The position numbers and the translations under genes were made by a program. Of a stretch of DNA of 64,000 nt, positions 16,572 through 25,893 are shown in pieces. The notes beneath the pieces were generated by a model. That model ran no database searches. It saw only the letters and a program-made list of their open reading frames with translations, and had not been told where the DNA came from. The stretch's first letter is position 1. Each line of letters starts with the position of its first letter. The DNA lies in the NCBI GenBank assembly GCA_965198095.1, contig OZ240239.1:558001-622000 (forward strand), given 5' to 3'. This stretch comes from CBDFJH01 sp965198095. Its GTDB lineage: Bacteria > Latescibacterota > UBA2968 > GCA-2709665.

Positions 16572-16623
16572 ATCCTGTCGTGAATCCTCGGCGCGACGAT
16601 TTCCCATCTCTCCCACGGCGCAT

Positions 16624-17508
16624 TCAGCTCCGCGAGGCGGCCCCGTCGCCTGCAAGCGTCGTGCGGTGCATGATCCGTTTGTAGTTCCGGCTGTCGAACG
16701 GGCGCGCCCGGTGGAGGCAGTGGCGGTTGTCCCACATCACGAGGTCATTCGCACGCCACGAGTGGCTGTAGACGAACCTCGGCTGCGTTGCCCACGCCAG
16801 CAGCTCCTTCAACAGGGCCCTGCCCTTCTCGACCGGCCACCCGGTGACGTGCGACGCGTAGGAGCCGACGAGGAGCGCCTTCTCACCCGTCTCGGGAATC
16901 GTCCGGACCAGAGGATGCCGGACCGCGGGGGCCTCCTTCCGGAAGGCTTCGGTGACCAGGTCGGGGGCGATCCGGGCCCTGGAGTAGGCCATGCTGTGCT
17001 CGACGACCAGCCCCTCCAGCCCGCGCTTCTTCTCCTCCGGCAGCGCGGCATACGCTGCGCGGACGCAGGCGAACTCGGTCTCGCCCCGCTCGGGCGGCAC
17101 GACTTTCGCGGAGAGCAGCGAGCCCCGTAGCGGCATTCGTGTATAGGCACCGTCGGAGTGCCAGAGCGCGTTGCCGAAGTAATACTTCATCCGGTTGTCT
17201 TCCGGCGGGATGATCTCGCCCTTCCCATCCACGTTGGCCATACGGTTGATCGGACCCCCGCCGCCGTAAGGATCGGTCTTCATCGTCATCTGCAGCGGGC
17301 CGAACTGTTCGCTGAAGGCGACCTGTTGTTCGTCGGTGATCTCCTGATCGTGGAAGACGAGCAGGCAGTATCTGCCGAACGCGTCCCGAAGCGCCTCGGC
17401 GGTCCCCCCGTCGATCGGAGAGGAGACGTCGACGCCCCGAATCTCAGCGCCGAACCGTTCGTGCAGCTTGCGTATTGTCATGGGCATGTCGCTCATCCAA
17501 AGTTCCAT
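16624..17508 (-). CDS. TauD/TfdA-family Fe(II)/2-oxoglutarate dioxygenase
   Basis: Non-haem iron dioxygenase, 294 aa, of the TauD/TfdA clade that oxidises small organic acids or sulfonates with 2-oxoglutarate. The facial triad is visible as H-x-D in ALWHSDGAYTRMP and the distal His in DNRHCLHRARPFDSRNYKR; the arginine that binds 2-oxoglutarate is in KRIMHRTTL. The N-terminus FGAEIRGVDVSSPI is typical. Start ATG 17508; a second Met (MSDMPMT) five codons later is possible. Substrate unknown. It points away from the dehydrogenase gene. Confidence 0.9.
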   Translation of the reverse strand: MELWMSDMPMTIRKLHERFGAEIRGVDVSSPIDGGTAEALRDAFGRYCLLVFHDQEITDEQQVAFSEQFGPLQMTMKTDPYGGGGPINRMANVDGKGEIIPPEDNRMKYYFGNALWHSDGAYTRMPLRGSLLSAKVVPPERGETEFACVRAAYAALPEEKKRGLEGLVVEHSMAYSRARIAPDLVTEAFRKEAPAVRHPLVRTIPETGEKALLVGSYASHVTGWPVEKGRALLKELLAWATQPRFVYSHSWRANDLVMWDNRHCLHRARPFDSRNYKRIMHRTTLAGDGAASRS

Positions 17509-17563
17509 CGCTCGCTTGAACGATTGCGTTGGGCCGTGATCGGCAAGTCATTTTGGACTGGAT

Positions 17564-17631
17564 ATTACCGGGAGCGGCAAATAGCTGACATCATTTCCGG
17601 GTATGACAGGGGCGTATCGTGTCAACTGTAT
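17564..17631 (+). repeat. Short dispersed repeat, family 2, copy 1
   Basis: About 68 bp (ATTACCGGGAGCGGCAAATA ... GTGTCAACTGTAT) recurring at 31630-31698 with roughly 90% identity. Both copies have ends related by inversion (AGYTGACA ... TGTCAACT). This copy abuts dispersed element copy B. Confidence 0.65.
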
Positions 17632-17632
17632 A

Positions 17633-18087
17633 CCTGAATAATTCATAAAAAAGGTTAGGAAAGTCACTCGTACTCACCTTTTCTTGTTCGCCCAAGAAAA
17701 GGTGACAAAAGAAGGGCGCCTGCCTGCCGCGCCCAACGCGGCGCAGGCAGGCCCCTCAAACGCCGGGGAGGCTCGGGCCGTGGCGACTCAGCCTCACTGG
17801 AAACGACTGGCGCCGCGAAAGGAATGAACTCCTCCCCCCGCCTGATGCCCACTGCGGGACCCGCCCCCACGCCGCGAATTTCCATTCGCCCACACATCCG
17901 CCCCCGCTCCTGACCCCGTCCCACAGAGGGCCCTAACCCCTGGGGAGGAGGAACGCCGAAGCAGCCAGGGAGCCGAAACGCCACGGCCGCGATGACATCT
18001 GGCCCGAATCCCTCGTGAAATCTGAACAATCTGCGTGAATACCGGGCTTTCCTGTTATTGCACCAAAACAAAGTTTCTTAGCTCAAA
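17633..18087 (+). repeat. Dispersed element copy B
   Basis: Starts CCTGAATAATTCATAA, has the hairpin CACCTTTTCTTG/CAAGAAAAGGTG, then an extra hairpin GCCTGCCTGC/GCAGGCAGGC (17718-17752) in the variable slot, then the GC-rich body and AATCTGCGTGAATACCGGG. Compared with copies A and D it stops after TTCTTAGCTCAAA, so the right inverted repeat is missing. The 119 bp that follow, up to the lyase gene, show no recognisable gene. Confidence 0.75.
17718..17752. repeat. CCTGCCTGC palindrome, copy 1 (inside element B)
   Basis: Perfect ten-base-pair stem GCCTGCCTGC/GCAGGCAGGC around a GC-rich loop. It is absent from elements A and E at the same place and is shared with sites at 31035, 35183 and 54762. 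Confidence 0.6.
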
Positions 18088-18206
18088 GACGAAACGCAAA
18101 CGGATTTCGAGGAGTTGGGCAGACGCCCCGACGCCAAGCGAGGGCTGCCCGCCTTTCCGCGAGCAGTGGGCAATCCTTCAGGCGCTTGCAATAGGCGACG
18201 CAGCCC

Positions 18207-21044
18207 CTAGGAACGGCCCGATCCCAAAGCGGCCTTGATCTTCTCATAGTCGAACAGCGCAAACGGAGCCTGCCGCATCCTGAGCGAGATCGTCTTGCCG
18301 AGACCCTCGTCCGCCTCGCTGAACTCGCGCCTGGGATAGCCGGGCACGTCCACGGACATGGTTCGATCGGCCAGGATCTCCGAATCCGTGGCCGCAAAAC
18401 AGCGCTCCACCGCACCGACGAGCACCCGGCCGATGCTGTCCGATCCGGAGAGGCGCCACGCGTAGCCCAGGGCCTCGATCATTTGCGGGTTCATGGATGC
18501 GTGCACCCAGATGTGGGGACAGTTCGTGTAGCGAAACGTGCGCGTCTCCGCCACCCAGTAGGAATCGATCACGTAGTGCGCGGCCCTGACGACGGAACGC
18601 CTCACGCGCGGGTCTCCGGTGATCTGATGGTAGCGTTTGAGACCGGCCATCAGCACGCCGACCATGAAGGCGGCGTTTCCCATATGACGCGGCGGATCGC
18701 AGTAGCAGTGCCCGGGCATCAGAATGCGCTCCCAGCCGCCGGAGTCACGCTGGCGCTCCAGGACGCGCTCGGCCACGACGTGGGCCGCGTCCAGGTAGCG
18801 CCTTTCGAGCGTGGCGCGGTACGCGGCACACAGGTGGATGAGCAGCCACCCCGAGTTGCGGCAGTTGGAGAAGTCGAACGTCTTTTCGTCCACATCCCCG
18901 GCCAGGTTGTCGCAGACCGCCTTGGCCGCCTCCAGCGCGCGGGGGTCCCCGGTCAGCCCATGATATAAGAACAGGCCGTCCACCCAGGTGTGCGCGACGG
19001 AGCTGGTCCCCGCAGCCATGGCCATCTCGCGATGGCCCTCCCGATAGTAGCCGCCCACGTGGCCCATGCAGTGCGCATACTGGTCGCCGACCGCGTCGGC
19101 GCCGGGCGACGCGTGACGGGTGTCCACGTCCACGAGATGCTGCGCGGCCTGAACCCCGAGCTCGAACCACGCGGCCGCTCCGCCGCGGACAAACTCCACG
19201 AGGAACGCCCACGGGGTGTCGTATTCCAGATTGCCCCAGTTGTATCGCCGTTCACCGAACCAGTCGCCGTAGTTCATCATCCCGTAGGCTCGGGTCCGTC
19301 TCCGGTCCGCGATGAACTTCGCGCGCGCGCCGTCGAGCCAGTCCTCGTAGAAGCCGGTCGCCCGGGACTTGCGCGCCATCTGCCCCACCGCGCCGCTTCG
19401 CACGTAGACGCCGGCATCTGCACGCACGACCGGGGATTGCGCGAACGTCCCGGCCTGTTGCCGGAGGTCCGTGCCGCTGCCACGAGGCCCGAAGCCGTAG
19501 AACAGATCGTGCGTGCGCGACATCCCGCACTTGAGCCTGGTCGCGCCGTCGACCAGATGATAGAAGAGCCGTTCCTCTTCAACCCCGCCGACCCGGTAGT
19601 CCACACGCGAGACATCGGGGCAGATGCCGACCTCGATGCCTTCGGGACCGAGTGCAAGTCGCTTTGGGTAGTTCTGCCAGAAGTGCCGCACGGCGACGGC
19701 GCAGGTTCCCGCCTCTGTCTCTGCCACCAGCAGGCCGCTGTGGCGTCGACCTTCCCGCTCACCCTGGCCGTCGACCGAAAGCGTGAAGTGGTTGTCGAGA
19801 TCCTGAAGGACCGACGTCGCCCGCCCGGGTCGCGATCGCAGGGGCGTCGACAGCGTCAGGTCCCGCACGTCCGTGAACCCGGCAGCCGTGTTGTCGTTCG
19901 TGAAGGTATAGCTCACGCGAAACCAGGCCTTGCCCGCGTACGCGTGGACGTAGGCCGCGGATCGAAACATCGAGTCGCCGCGTGAATCGAAATGTCGGCA
20001 CGTCACCCTCACGACGGCGCGCAGCGGCCCGGCGTCGACGACTTCGATGCGGTCGACCTCGCGGCTCGAGGCGTCGTTGCCGTCGGCCGTCCTCAAGCGG
20101 ACCCCCCCGTTCGACGACGGCTCGACCGCCTTCGCGCCATCGGCGAGCTGGACCTCGCCGGGCAGGACCAGCCCGTCTCTCGCGACGTGGAGCTTCGCCG
20201 CGCCCGTGTCGATCCGCACGCCGCTCCGGCCCTCCACGGCCAGCGACTGCCCGTGGGTGCGTCGCGCCACGTCGCGGCCATACCGAAGGGTCACCGCCCG
20301 GTCTTCCGCGCTCACGTCGTGCTGGAAATCTACGAGCAGCCACCGGACGCTGCCGTCAGGCCACAGGCCGTTCACGCCAACCTGGACGGGAATCGGCTGC
20401 CGGGACGCATCCAGCAGCTCGACGCGCCCCGGGTCGTAGAGATGCCCGATGGGCAGGGGGATCCCGGTCGTCAGCGGAAAGCGTTTGGCAAAAAGGCCTC
20501 TGCAACCCTGGATCGCGAGTGGAATACGTCGTGACCTGATGCCGGTACGTCGCCTCGGTTCGCGCAGTCTGAGACGTCTCGGCTCAGGCCGAGGGCAGGC
20601 TGCCGGCCGCCGTTTGAGCAGGGCAATGGACTCGATGCGATAGGGCCGGTCGTTCTTCCCCGTCACGAGCCGGAAGCGCTCGCCCCCTCTGAGCTCGAGC
20701 CTCTCCTCGACCACCAACAGATGCACCCGGTTGTCGTTCGCACGAGCGCACGCGTCGGCCAGCTTCCGGGCGTCCATCCAGAGCTCGAGCGGCTCGTCTC
20801 CCGCGGATGCGTCCTGCATCGCAACCGCGAAATGGTAGCTGCCCGGGAAGGTGTTGCCCCACCCGATGAAGCTGAGGGTCCGGGTTGTGCAGTGGAGCCG
20901 TGTTCGGATGATGGAGGGGTTCCGGTATACGTTGCAGGTATCGGGCACGAACCCATCGAGCGGGCGGCAGGCCGCGCCGGGAACCACAATGTTGCCGGTT
21001 CTCTGAAGCACTCGGTAGACGGCGCGCTCATCCGATACGATCAC
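18207..21044 (-). CDS. PcRGLX/YetA-like exo-lyase family protein (PL26-like)
   Basis: Large predicted polysaccharide-processing enzyme, 945 aa. After an N-terminal region of about 180 residues containing FPGSYHFAVAMQDAS and LRGGERFRLVTGKNDRPYRI, the block FPLTTGIPLPIGHLYDP ... VGVNGLWPDGSVRWLLVDFQ matches the first (RIFT-barrel) domain of the exo-rhamnogalacturonan lyase family. A beta-rich middle follows, then an alpha/alpha-toroid part rich in His and Trp (GDQYAHCMGHVGGYYREGH, HTWVDGLFLYHGLTGD). Start GTG 21044; no secretion signal is visible, and an Arg-rich linker lies near residues 150-170. Substrate not determinable. Confidence 0.72.
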   Translation of the reverse strand: MIVSDERAVYRVLQRTGNIVVPGAACRPLDGFVPDTCNVYRNPSIIRTRLHCTTRTLSFIGWGNTFPGSYHFAVAMQDASAGDEPLELWMDARKLADACARANDNRVHLLVVEERLELRGGERFRLVTGKNDRPYRIESIALLKRRPAACPRPEPRRLRLREPRRRTGIRSRRIPLAIQGCRGLFAKRFPLTTGIPLPIGHLYDPGRVELLDASRQPIPVQVGVNGLWPDGSVRWLLVDFQHDVSAEDRAVTLRYGRDVARRTHGQSLAVEGRSGVRIDTGAAKLHVARDGLVLPGEVQLADGAKAVEPSSNGGVRLRTADGNDASSREVDRIEVVDAGPLRAVVRVTCRHFDSRGDSMFRSAAYVHAYAGKAWFRVSYTFTNDNTAAGFTDVRDLTLSTPLRSRPGRATSVLQDLDNHFTLSVDGQGEREGRRHSGLLVAETEAGTCAVAVRHFWQNYPKRLALGPEGIEVGICPDVSRVDYRVGGVEEERLFYHLVDGATRLKCGMSRTHDLFYGFGPRGSGTDLRQQAGTFAQSPVVRADAGVYVRSGAVGQMARKSRATGFYEDWLDGARAKFIADRRRTRAYGMMNYGDWFGERRYNWGNLEYDTPWAFLVEFVRGGAAAWFELGVQAAQHLVDVDTRHASPGADAVGDQYAHCMGHVGGYYREGHREMAMAAGTSSVAHTWVDGLFLYHGLTGDPRALEAAKAVCDNLAGDVDEKTFDFSNCRNSGWLLIHLCAAYRATLERRYLDAAHVVAERVLERQRDSGGWERILMPGHCYCDPPRHMGNAAFMVGVLMAGLKRYHQITGDPRVRRSVVRAAHYVIDSYWVAETRTFRYTNCPHIWVHASMNPQMIEALGYAWRLSGSDSIGRVLVGAVERCFAATDSEILADRTMSVDVPGYPRREFSEADEGLGKTISLRMRQAPFALFDYEKIKAALGSGRS

Positions 21045-21233
21045 GATGTCGGACAGGATGACGAATCCCTTTCAGGAAGCAGCGTGGATCCCGGATCGGC
21101 TGACAAGGCAGGCATGAACGCTCTGCGTCGGCCTCGTGAATGCCGCGGCGACCGTCAGCCGATGGTTCTGCCTGTAAACCAATAAAGGCAATTAATGAGA
21201 CGACGTCCACCCGAACGCCGGGTCCGTTCCGTT

Positions 21234-21259
21234 CTGAAGCCGGGTTGTTGCGGCTTCAG
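21234..21259. terminator. Hairpin at the 3' end of the TonB receptor gene
   Basis: Nine-base-pair perfect stem CTGAAGCCG/CGGCTTCAG, five bases past the receptor stop codon on the minus strand. No T-run follows, so termination is only a possibility. Confidence 0.45.
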
Positions 21260-21263
21260 GCGC

Positions 21264-23540
21264 CTAAAAGATGGACAGCTTGTAATTCACCTTCACGTTT
21301 CGGCCGGTTTCGGGCATCACGGAACGGATGCGGGAGAGATGGTTGCGGTATTCGGTGTTGAAGAGGTTGTCTACGGAGAGCGTGATGCCATGACGGGTAT
21401 GGTCGGTGAGGATGTCGCGCTGGGCGTAGACGCCGAAGACGGCATAGCCGTCCGTCGGTTCTTCAAATGCGTCCACGCGGCCCTGTCTGCCGGTCAGCTC
21501 CGATGTGCCGCCCAACGTCAGCCACGGGTGCCGGTAGGTAACGCCGGCGACAAGCCTGAGCGGCGGCATTTCGGGCAGGGGCAGATGCTCATCGCGGTTC
21601 TGTCCGCGCACGTAGCTGCCGTTGAATTCCAGGTTCAGACGGGTATTCGGGCGCCACCCCAGGTGCGTCTCCAGGCCCAGCATTCGCGCGGCAATGCCAT
21701 CGGAAGCGTAGATGGGGAGGAGCTGGGCGAAATTGATCTCCCCGGTATTGCGCGGAGCGATATAGCTTCCGAATTCGTTCCAGAATCCGGTGAAGACCAG
21801 GTTGAAGCCCGGTCGGAGGTAGTGGAAAAAGGCTTCGACGCCGAAGCCCTTTTCAGCATTGAGATGGACGTTGCCCACTTCAAAGGTGTACGCGGCCAGG
21901 TGCGGACCCTCGTTGTAGAGTTCTTCGATGGTGGGCACGCGCTGGGAGCGGCTGAGGCTGACGCCCGCGGTCAGCTGATCGGTGATGGGCACAAGCGGGC
22001 TGATGGCCGCGGACCAGGTGTGAAAGGTTCGGTCTACGTCCAGGCCCACGTTGGTAACGACGTCGGGACGCGGATCAAAAGCGGCGTAGGTGTAGCGGGC
22101 GGCGGCCTGAAGTTCGATCTGGCGATAGGTCAATTCATGATAGAGACTGATGAAGGCGCTTTTCTCTTGCGTGGGCGGGGTGAAGACAAAGGCACCCAGT
22201 TTGAGGTCGCGGTGTTCAAAGCCGGCGGTGAACACGGTGTTTTGCGCTTGGTTTTGCGTGTTCAGGTGCAGCTTGAGATCGCCGCTGTAGTCGTGGAACA
22301 AAAACTCGGACCCGATGCTGCCGCTGGATTCGAACTCGAAGTGACGATAGAAGGCCTTTGTGAAACCCGCCTCTACACTGTCGATCACCTGGCGATCGAA
22401 ACGGTAGACCGCCCTGCCGTCGAAGACCCGGCGCAGAATATCCAGATCCGCGCCGTTGGGGTGGCCGCCGATGAATCCGCCGGGAATGCCGTATTGCGTG
22501 CCGAACTGATCGAAAGAAGCGCCGATATAGCCTCGATTGGCCGCGTAGGACAGACCGACGGTGTGGGTGCGGGTGTTGATGGATGTATTGCCGAGCTTGC
22601 CAATGGGGGTTTGCACGTCCCGGGTATCGCGGTACGTGGTTTCGGCGTGAAGTGCGAGCGGGCCCACGGGCGCGGTGACGGACGCGGATGAGAAATAGCC
22701 CCGGTTGGCCGTCTCTCCGTAGGCGCCGATGCTGCCGGAGAGGCGCTGGGGGCGGACATCGGGGATTTTGCGTTTGACAACGTTGATCACCCCGCCGACG
22801 GCGGTCGCGGTGTGAAGCAGGGTGCGAGGCCCCCGGATGATTTCGAGGCGTTCCGCGTTGAAGGATTCGAGGGTGACGGCGTGGTCGGCCGAGGTGGCGG
22901 ACAGATCTCGAGTCTGCATGCCGTCGACGTTGATCTGTATGCGGTCGCCGCTGAGGCCGCGTATGACCGGACGGGCAGGCGCGGGCCCCATGCTGCGGAT
23001 GGCGACGCCGATTTCGTTTTTCATGGTTTCGGCAAGCGTGAGAGCGTATTTCTTCCGAAGCTCGTCGCCGGAGAGCACGCCGGTGGTCTCGTGGAGTTCG
23101 TCAAAGCGGGTCTCGGCGGATTCTGCCACGACGTCGATGAGGTCCATCTGAAGGGCCAGCGGGGCCATTTCGATGTAGAGGATGGGATGTTTTTCGCCTG
23201 AGACGGTCACTTCATGGTGCTTTTTTCGATATCCGACGTGCGAAAAAGACAGGCGATAGACACCCTGCGGCAGGTGCAGGACAAAACGGCCCCGCTCGTC
23301 GGTGGTTTTGCCCCCTGCACGATCATCAGACAGGATATTGACGTTTTTGATGGGGTGCCGGGTCTCGCTGTCGAAAACATACCCTTCGACCAACGCGGTC
23401 TTGCCCGCCGCGCTGATCGCGGGAACGAAGCACAGGCAGAAAAGGACAGACACCATCCATTTCAAGCCCAACCTGCCGGGGAACAGGGCGCCGACATCTC
23501 CGGTCGGCAGGAGACGCTTTATCCTGAGTGTGTCAAGCAT
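21264..23540 (-). CDS. TonB-dependent outer-membrane receptor
   Basis: TonB-dependent receptor, about 758 aa. A signal-like hydrophobic stretch (MVSVLFCLCFVPAISAAG) is followed by a carboxypeptidase-regulatory-like domain (VEGYVFDSETRHPIKNVNIL), the plug (RPVIRGLSGDRIQINVDGMQ, ERLEIIRGPRTLLHTATAVG) and the beta-barrel ending NVKVNYKLSIF. The DNLFNTEYRNHLSRIRSVMP region resembles receptors of the ZnuD/metal group. I take ATG 23540 rather than the upstream TTG 23555. It is last in a minus-strand cluster with a repeat lipoprotein and a small HxxxH/CxxC membrane protein, which supports metal uptake as an inference. Confidence 0.9.
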   Translation of the reverse strand: MLDTLRIKRLLPTGDVGALFPGRLGLKWMVSVLFCLCFVPAISAAGKTALVEGYVFDSETRHPIKNVNILSDDRAGGKTTDERGRFVLHLPQGVYRLSFSHVGYRKKHHEVTVSGEKHPILYIEMAPLALQMDLIDVVAESAETRFDELHETTGVLSGDELRKKYALTLAETMKNEIGVAIRSMGPAPARPVIRGLSGDRIQINVDGMQTRDLSATSADHAVTLESFNAERLEIIRGPRTLLHTATAVGGVINVVKRKIPDVRPQRLSGSIGAYGETANRGYFSSASVTAPVGPLALHAETTYRDTRDVQTPIGKLGNTSINTRTHTVGLSYAANRGYIGASFDQFGTQYGIPGGFIGGHPNGADLDILRRVFDGRAVYRFDRQVIDSVEAGFTKAFYRHFEFESSGSIGSEFLFHDYSGDLKLHLNTQNQAQNTVFTAGFEHRDLKLGAFVFTPPTQEKSAFISLYHELTYRQIELQAAARYTYAAFDPRPDVVTNVGLDVDRTFHTWSAAISPLVPITDQLTAGVSLSRSQRVPTIEELYNEGPHLAAYTFEVGNVHLNAEKGFGVEAFFHYLRPGFNLVFTGFWNEFGSYIAPRNTGEINFAQLLPIYASDGIAARMLGLETHLGWRPNTRLNLEFNGSYVRGQNRDEHLPLPEMPPLRLVAGVTYRHPWLTLGGTSELTGRQGRVDAFEEPTDGYAVFGVYAQRDILTDHTRHGITLSVDNLFNTEYRNHLSRIRSVMPETGRNVKVNYKLSIF

Positions 23541-23565
23541 TGCATGAGCCCCCAACGTTGCGGAC

Positions 23566-23600
23566 GAGGAGAAGGCCGCCCGACGGGCGGCCTTCTCCTC
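23566..23600. promoter_or_regulatory. 16-bp perfect hairpin between lipoprotein and receptor genes
   Basis: GAGGAGAAGGCCGCCC (23566-23581), loop GAC, then the exact complement (23585-23600). It lies in the 65-bp gap between the lipoprotein stop and the receptor start on the minus strand and has no T-run. It may act as an mRNA processing/stability element or partial terminator that sets different levels of the two proteins. Confidence 0.6.
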
Positions 23601-23605
23601 CGCGT

Positions 23606-24856
23606 CTATTGCGACGGCGCGCTGATCACCACCGAAATCGGCGCAAATGTGTCTTCAACCTCGCCATCGTGCAGGATGGACAGGGTAATCGTCGTGGTCC
23701 CGGCCTTTCTGCCGATGAGTTTGAAAGCCCAGTAGTCGGGCGACGCCGGCGGGTCGATGCCGAGCAGCGATGTGTCCGCGGCTGAAATGCCCAGGGTCTC
23801 GTCCGTTGCTTCGGGCTGGAATTCCACGTCTTGATCGTCGAAGAAAAAGGTCGCGATATGGTCGGTGGTATCGCCCACGGCGACCTCCAGGACACCGGTG
23901 GGGTCTCCCGTTCCCTCGAGGGGCGCCTGAGTCAGCACCTCACCGCTATCTTCTTCTTTGAGGCGCAGACCCACGGGTTCGCCGTGTTGGCCGGCCTGTG
24001 ACATCACACGCACCGGAATGGGCTGCGTGCGGAAGTCCACGTGGCCTTCGTGGTCGACCTGCAGCATAATGGTAGTTTCGCCCCCTTCGAGGCCCCGCAG
24101 ATGAAATTCAAACTTGCCCTCGTCGCCCTCATCCTGGAAAACTTCCACGACCGACGGATCGGCAATGGTCCAACCGAAGGTGAATTCGGGATCGTCCGGT
24201 GGGTCTATTTCATCGCCGTGGTCGTCCAGGAATTTGACACTCCAGTGAGGGGTCAGTCCGATCGGCGCTTCCAGGTATTCCGCCCGGCCGTCGCCGGAGT
24301 CGATCTTGCCCTGGAAATACCGGAAAAACCGGTGGCCCGAGTCGATGAGAACGAGCCCCTCGGCCTCGAACTCTTCCACCACATGTACGGGAATGGGCTG
24401 CGTGCGGAAGTCCACGTGGCCTTCGTGCGAGATCTGCAGCACAATGGTGGTTTCGCCATCTTCAAGGCCCCGCAGATGAAATTCAAACTTGCCCTCGTCG
24501 CCCTCATCCTGGAAAACTTCCACGACAGACGGATCGGCGATGACCCAACTGAAACTGAGGCCTTCACCGCTGGGAGGCGCCATTTCGTCTCCGTCCGCAT
24601 CCAGGAACCGGATGCTCCAGTGGGGGGTGAGTTGCCCGTGAGGGACCTCGAGGACGTCCACCCGGCCGTCGCCCGAGTCGATTTCGCCCCGGAAATACCG
24701 GAAAAACCGGTGGCCCGAGTCGATGAGGACGAGGCCTTCGGCCTCGAAATGCTCCTCTTCCGGAGAGATGGGATCTTCTTTGCCGCAGCCGGCCGCAAGC
24801 AGAGTCAACACGGCCAGAGTGGCTAACGTGCGTTCAAACGTTTTTCTGAAAAACAT
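23606..24856 (-). CDS. Lipoprotein with three Ig-like repeats, two nearly identical
   Basis: Predicted lipoprotein of about 416 aa. ATG 24856 has an AGGAG site and gives a lipobox LLAAGC after a typical signal. Two consecutive repeats of about 122 residues (roughly 36-160 and 162-283) share AEGLVLIDSGHRFFRYF, IADPSVVEVFQDEGDEGKFE and HEGHVDFRTQPIPV almost exactly. A third, diverged repeat follows (GVLEVAVGDTTDHIATFFFD to the end). Each repeat is acidic and contains spaced His residues (HRFFRYF, PHW, HEGHVDF), which could bind metal. Position just upstream of the TonB receptor suggests a periplasmic or surface partner. Function unknown. Confidence 0.75.
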   Translation of the reverse strand: MFFRKTFERTLATLAVLTLLAAGCGKEDPISPEEEHFEAEGLVLIDSGHRFFRYFRGEIDSGDGRVDVLEVPHGQLTPHWSIRFLDADGDEMAPPSGEGLSFSWVIADPSVVEVFQDEGDEGKFEFHLRGLEDGETTIVLQISHEGHVDFRTQPIPVHVVEEFEAEGLVLIDSGHRFFRYFQGKIDSGDGRAEYLEAPIGLTPHWSVKFLDDHGDEIDPPDDPEFTFGWTIADPSVVEVFQDEGDEGKFEFHLRGLEGGETTIMLQVDHEGHVDFRTQPIPVRVMSQAGQHGEPVGLRLKEEDSGEVLTQAPLEGTGDPTGVLEVAVGDTTDHIATFFFDDQDVEFQPEATDETLGISAADTSLLGIDPPASPDYWAFKLIGRKAGTTTITLSILHDGEVEDTFAPISVVISAPSQ

Positions 24857-24968
24857 GAAGGGGCTCCTGAATAGTTGCAGTAAACGTGCGTTCATCGCCG
24901 GCCGGGGACGCCTTTTGAGCGCCATGAACGGCAGGGCCGGTATCGACGTGACTTCGAGAAACGCGTTT

Positions 24969-25238
24969 TCAGGAGACCGCGGGTGGAGAACGACCTTGCG
25001 GAGAGAGGAAAAACGGATGGGACAAAACTGCGCGGTTTGAGCGAGAGGAAAGAGAACGGGCGGACAATATGCCCAAAGCGGCCAGGGCGCCGAGAAGCCC
25101 GTAGACGCCATAAATCCAATCGCAAACGAGGCAATCGATACTGTGCTCGACATGGTCGAGCGTGTGCCCGTAAGCGAAGGCAAATGCGCCGAGGAGCAGC
25201 AGGGCGGTCAGTGTCTTGGTCAGCGGATGTCGGGTCAT
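24969..25238 (-). CDS. Small membrane protein with HxxxH and CxxC (DUF2946-like)
   Basis: About 89 aa. From ATG 25238 the protein has one transmembrane or signal helix (LTALLLLGAFAFAYG), then HTLDHVEHSIDCLVCDW with an H-x3-H-x2-H and C-x2-C arrangement, a second hydrophobic segment and a short basic tail. This plan resembles DUF2946-type proteins found near metal-linked TonB receptors. A longer in-frame extension to 25379 looks non-coding. First membrane gene of the cluster, 112 bp upstream of the lipoprotein. Confidence 0.6.
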   Translation of the reverse strand: MTRHPLTKTLTALLLLGAFAFAYGHTLDHVEHSIDCLVCDWIYGVYGLLGALAALGILSARSLSSRSNRAVLSHPFFLSPQGRSPPAVS

Positions 25239-25515
25239 CTTCGAGGCGATACTCGAGTCAAGGATCGGACGACCGGAAGTTCGGAACAGGTGAGCATAGG
25301 AGATCGCGGCCGCACGCGCAGGCTTGCGATCTCCGTCGCTAGTGTCGCGTCCCAGTAATTCGTAGAACAACTCTGTCACCAGCCCCTATGTTCGGCAGTA
25401 GGACTAGTGAACTATACAAGTGACTGATCTCAAAGGCATTAAGGGCGATAGTGTAATCACCATTTAGAAGCTGGTTTTAGGAAATCTTTATTGAAGAAAC
25501 TTCCGGGACGTAACA

Positions 25516-25863
25516 CTAGAAGCTCCCGGGGCCGACGTTCCGTTCCACGCAGGTCGGGCAGTCGAGCCAGTCTTCCTTCGGCAGGTTCACCATGGCCTTC
25601 AGGCTGCTGCCCCGCTCGAACACGGGGTGAAAAAGCACGTCCCCCTTTTTGTAGGAGGTACCGCAGGTCGTGCAGTCGGCGCCGGACTGGAGTTCAACGG
25701 GCGAATATCCGGCGATCACCCAGCCGTCGTGTCCCGCGTGCGCCGCGAGGCTCTGCAGGGATTCCCGAATCGTTCTGGACTTGTTGCCCCGGTAGTATTT
25801 CTCCGAGAGCGTCTCCAGGAGCGCAACCGTCTCGGCATCCAGCGAGAAATTCAGACGTTTCAT
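25516..25863 (-). CDS. Ribbon-helix-helix regulator fused to a zinc-ribbon tail
   Basis: About 115 aa. Residues 1-45 (MKRLNFSLDAETVALLETLS, NKSRTIRESLQSLA) fit a MetJ/Arc/CopG ribbon-helix-helix DNA-binding domain. The C-terminal half has CTTC and CPTC pairs about 38 residues apart, fitting a zinc ribbon. ATG 25863 has GGAGGG upstream. A palindrome lies 30 bp upstream (25894-25912). It is the first gene in the same direction as the metal-uptake-like cluster and is a good candidate for a metal-sensing autorepressor; this role is inferred. The gap 25380-25515 holds nothing recognisable. Confidence 0.7.
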   Translation of the reverse strand: MKRLNFSLDAETVALLETLSEKYYRGNKSRTIRESLQSLAAHAGHDGWVIAGYSPVELQSGADCTTCGTSYKKGDVLFHPVFERGSSLKAMVNLPKEDWLDCPTCVERNVGPGSF

Positions 25864-25893
25864 CCCGGCCCTCCGAACGCATATCACAACTCA

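Noticed and set aside
17664..18071. Minus-strand ORFs of similar sequence inside each dispersed element (also at 6179, 30960, 45363, 45807)
   Set aside because: They follow only because the DNA is repeated; length and ends vary with each copy, there is no ribosome binding site, and composition is that of the GC-rich repeat.
18088..18206. Possible toxin fragment after element B (FEELGRRPDAKRGLP resembles the higB start)
   Set aside because: Similarity is limited to a few residues and does not continue; could be chance.
21195..22691. 498-codon plus-strand frame
   Set aside because: Antisense to the TonB receptor; no recognisable domain.
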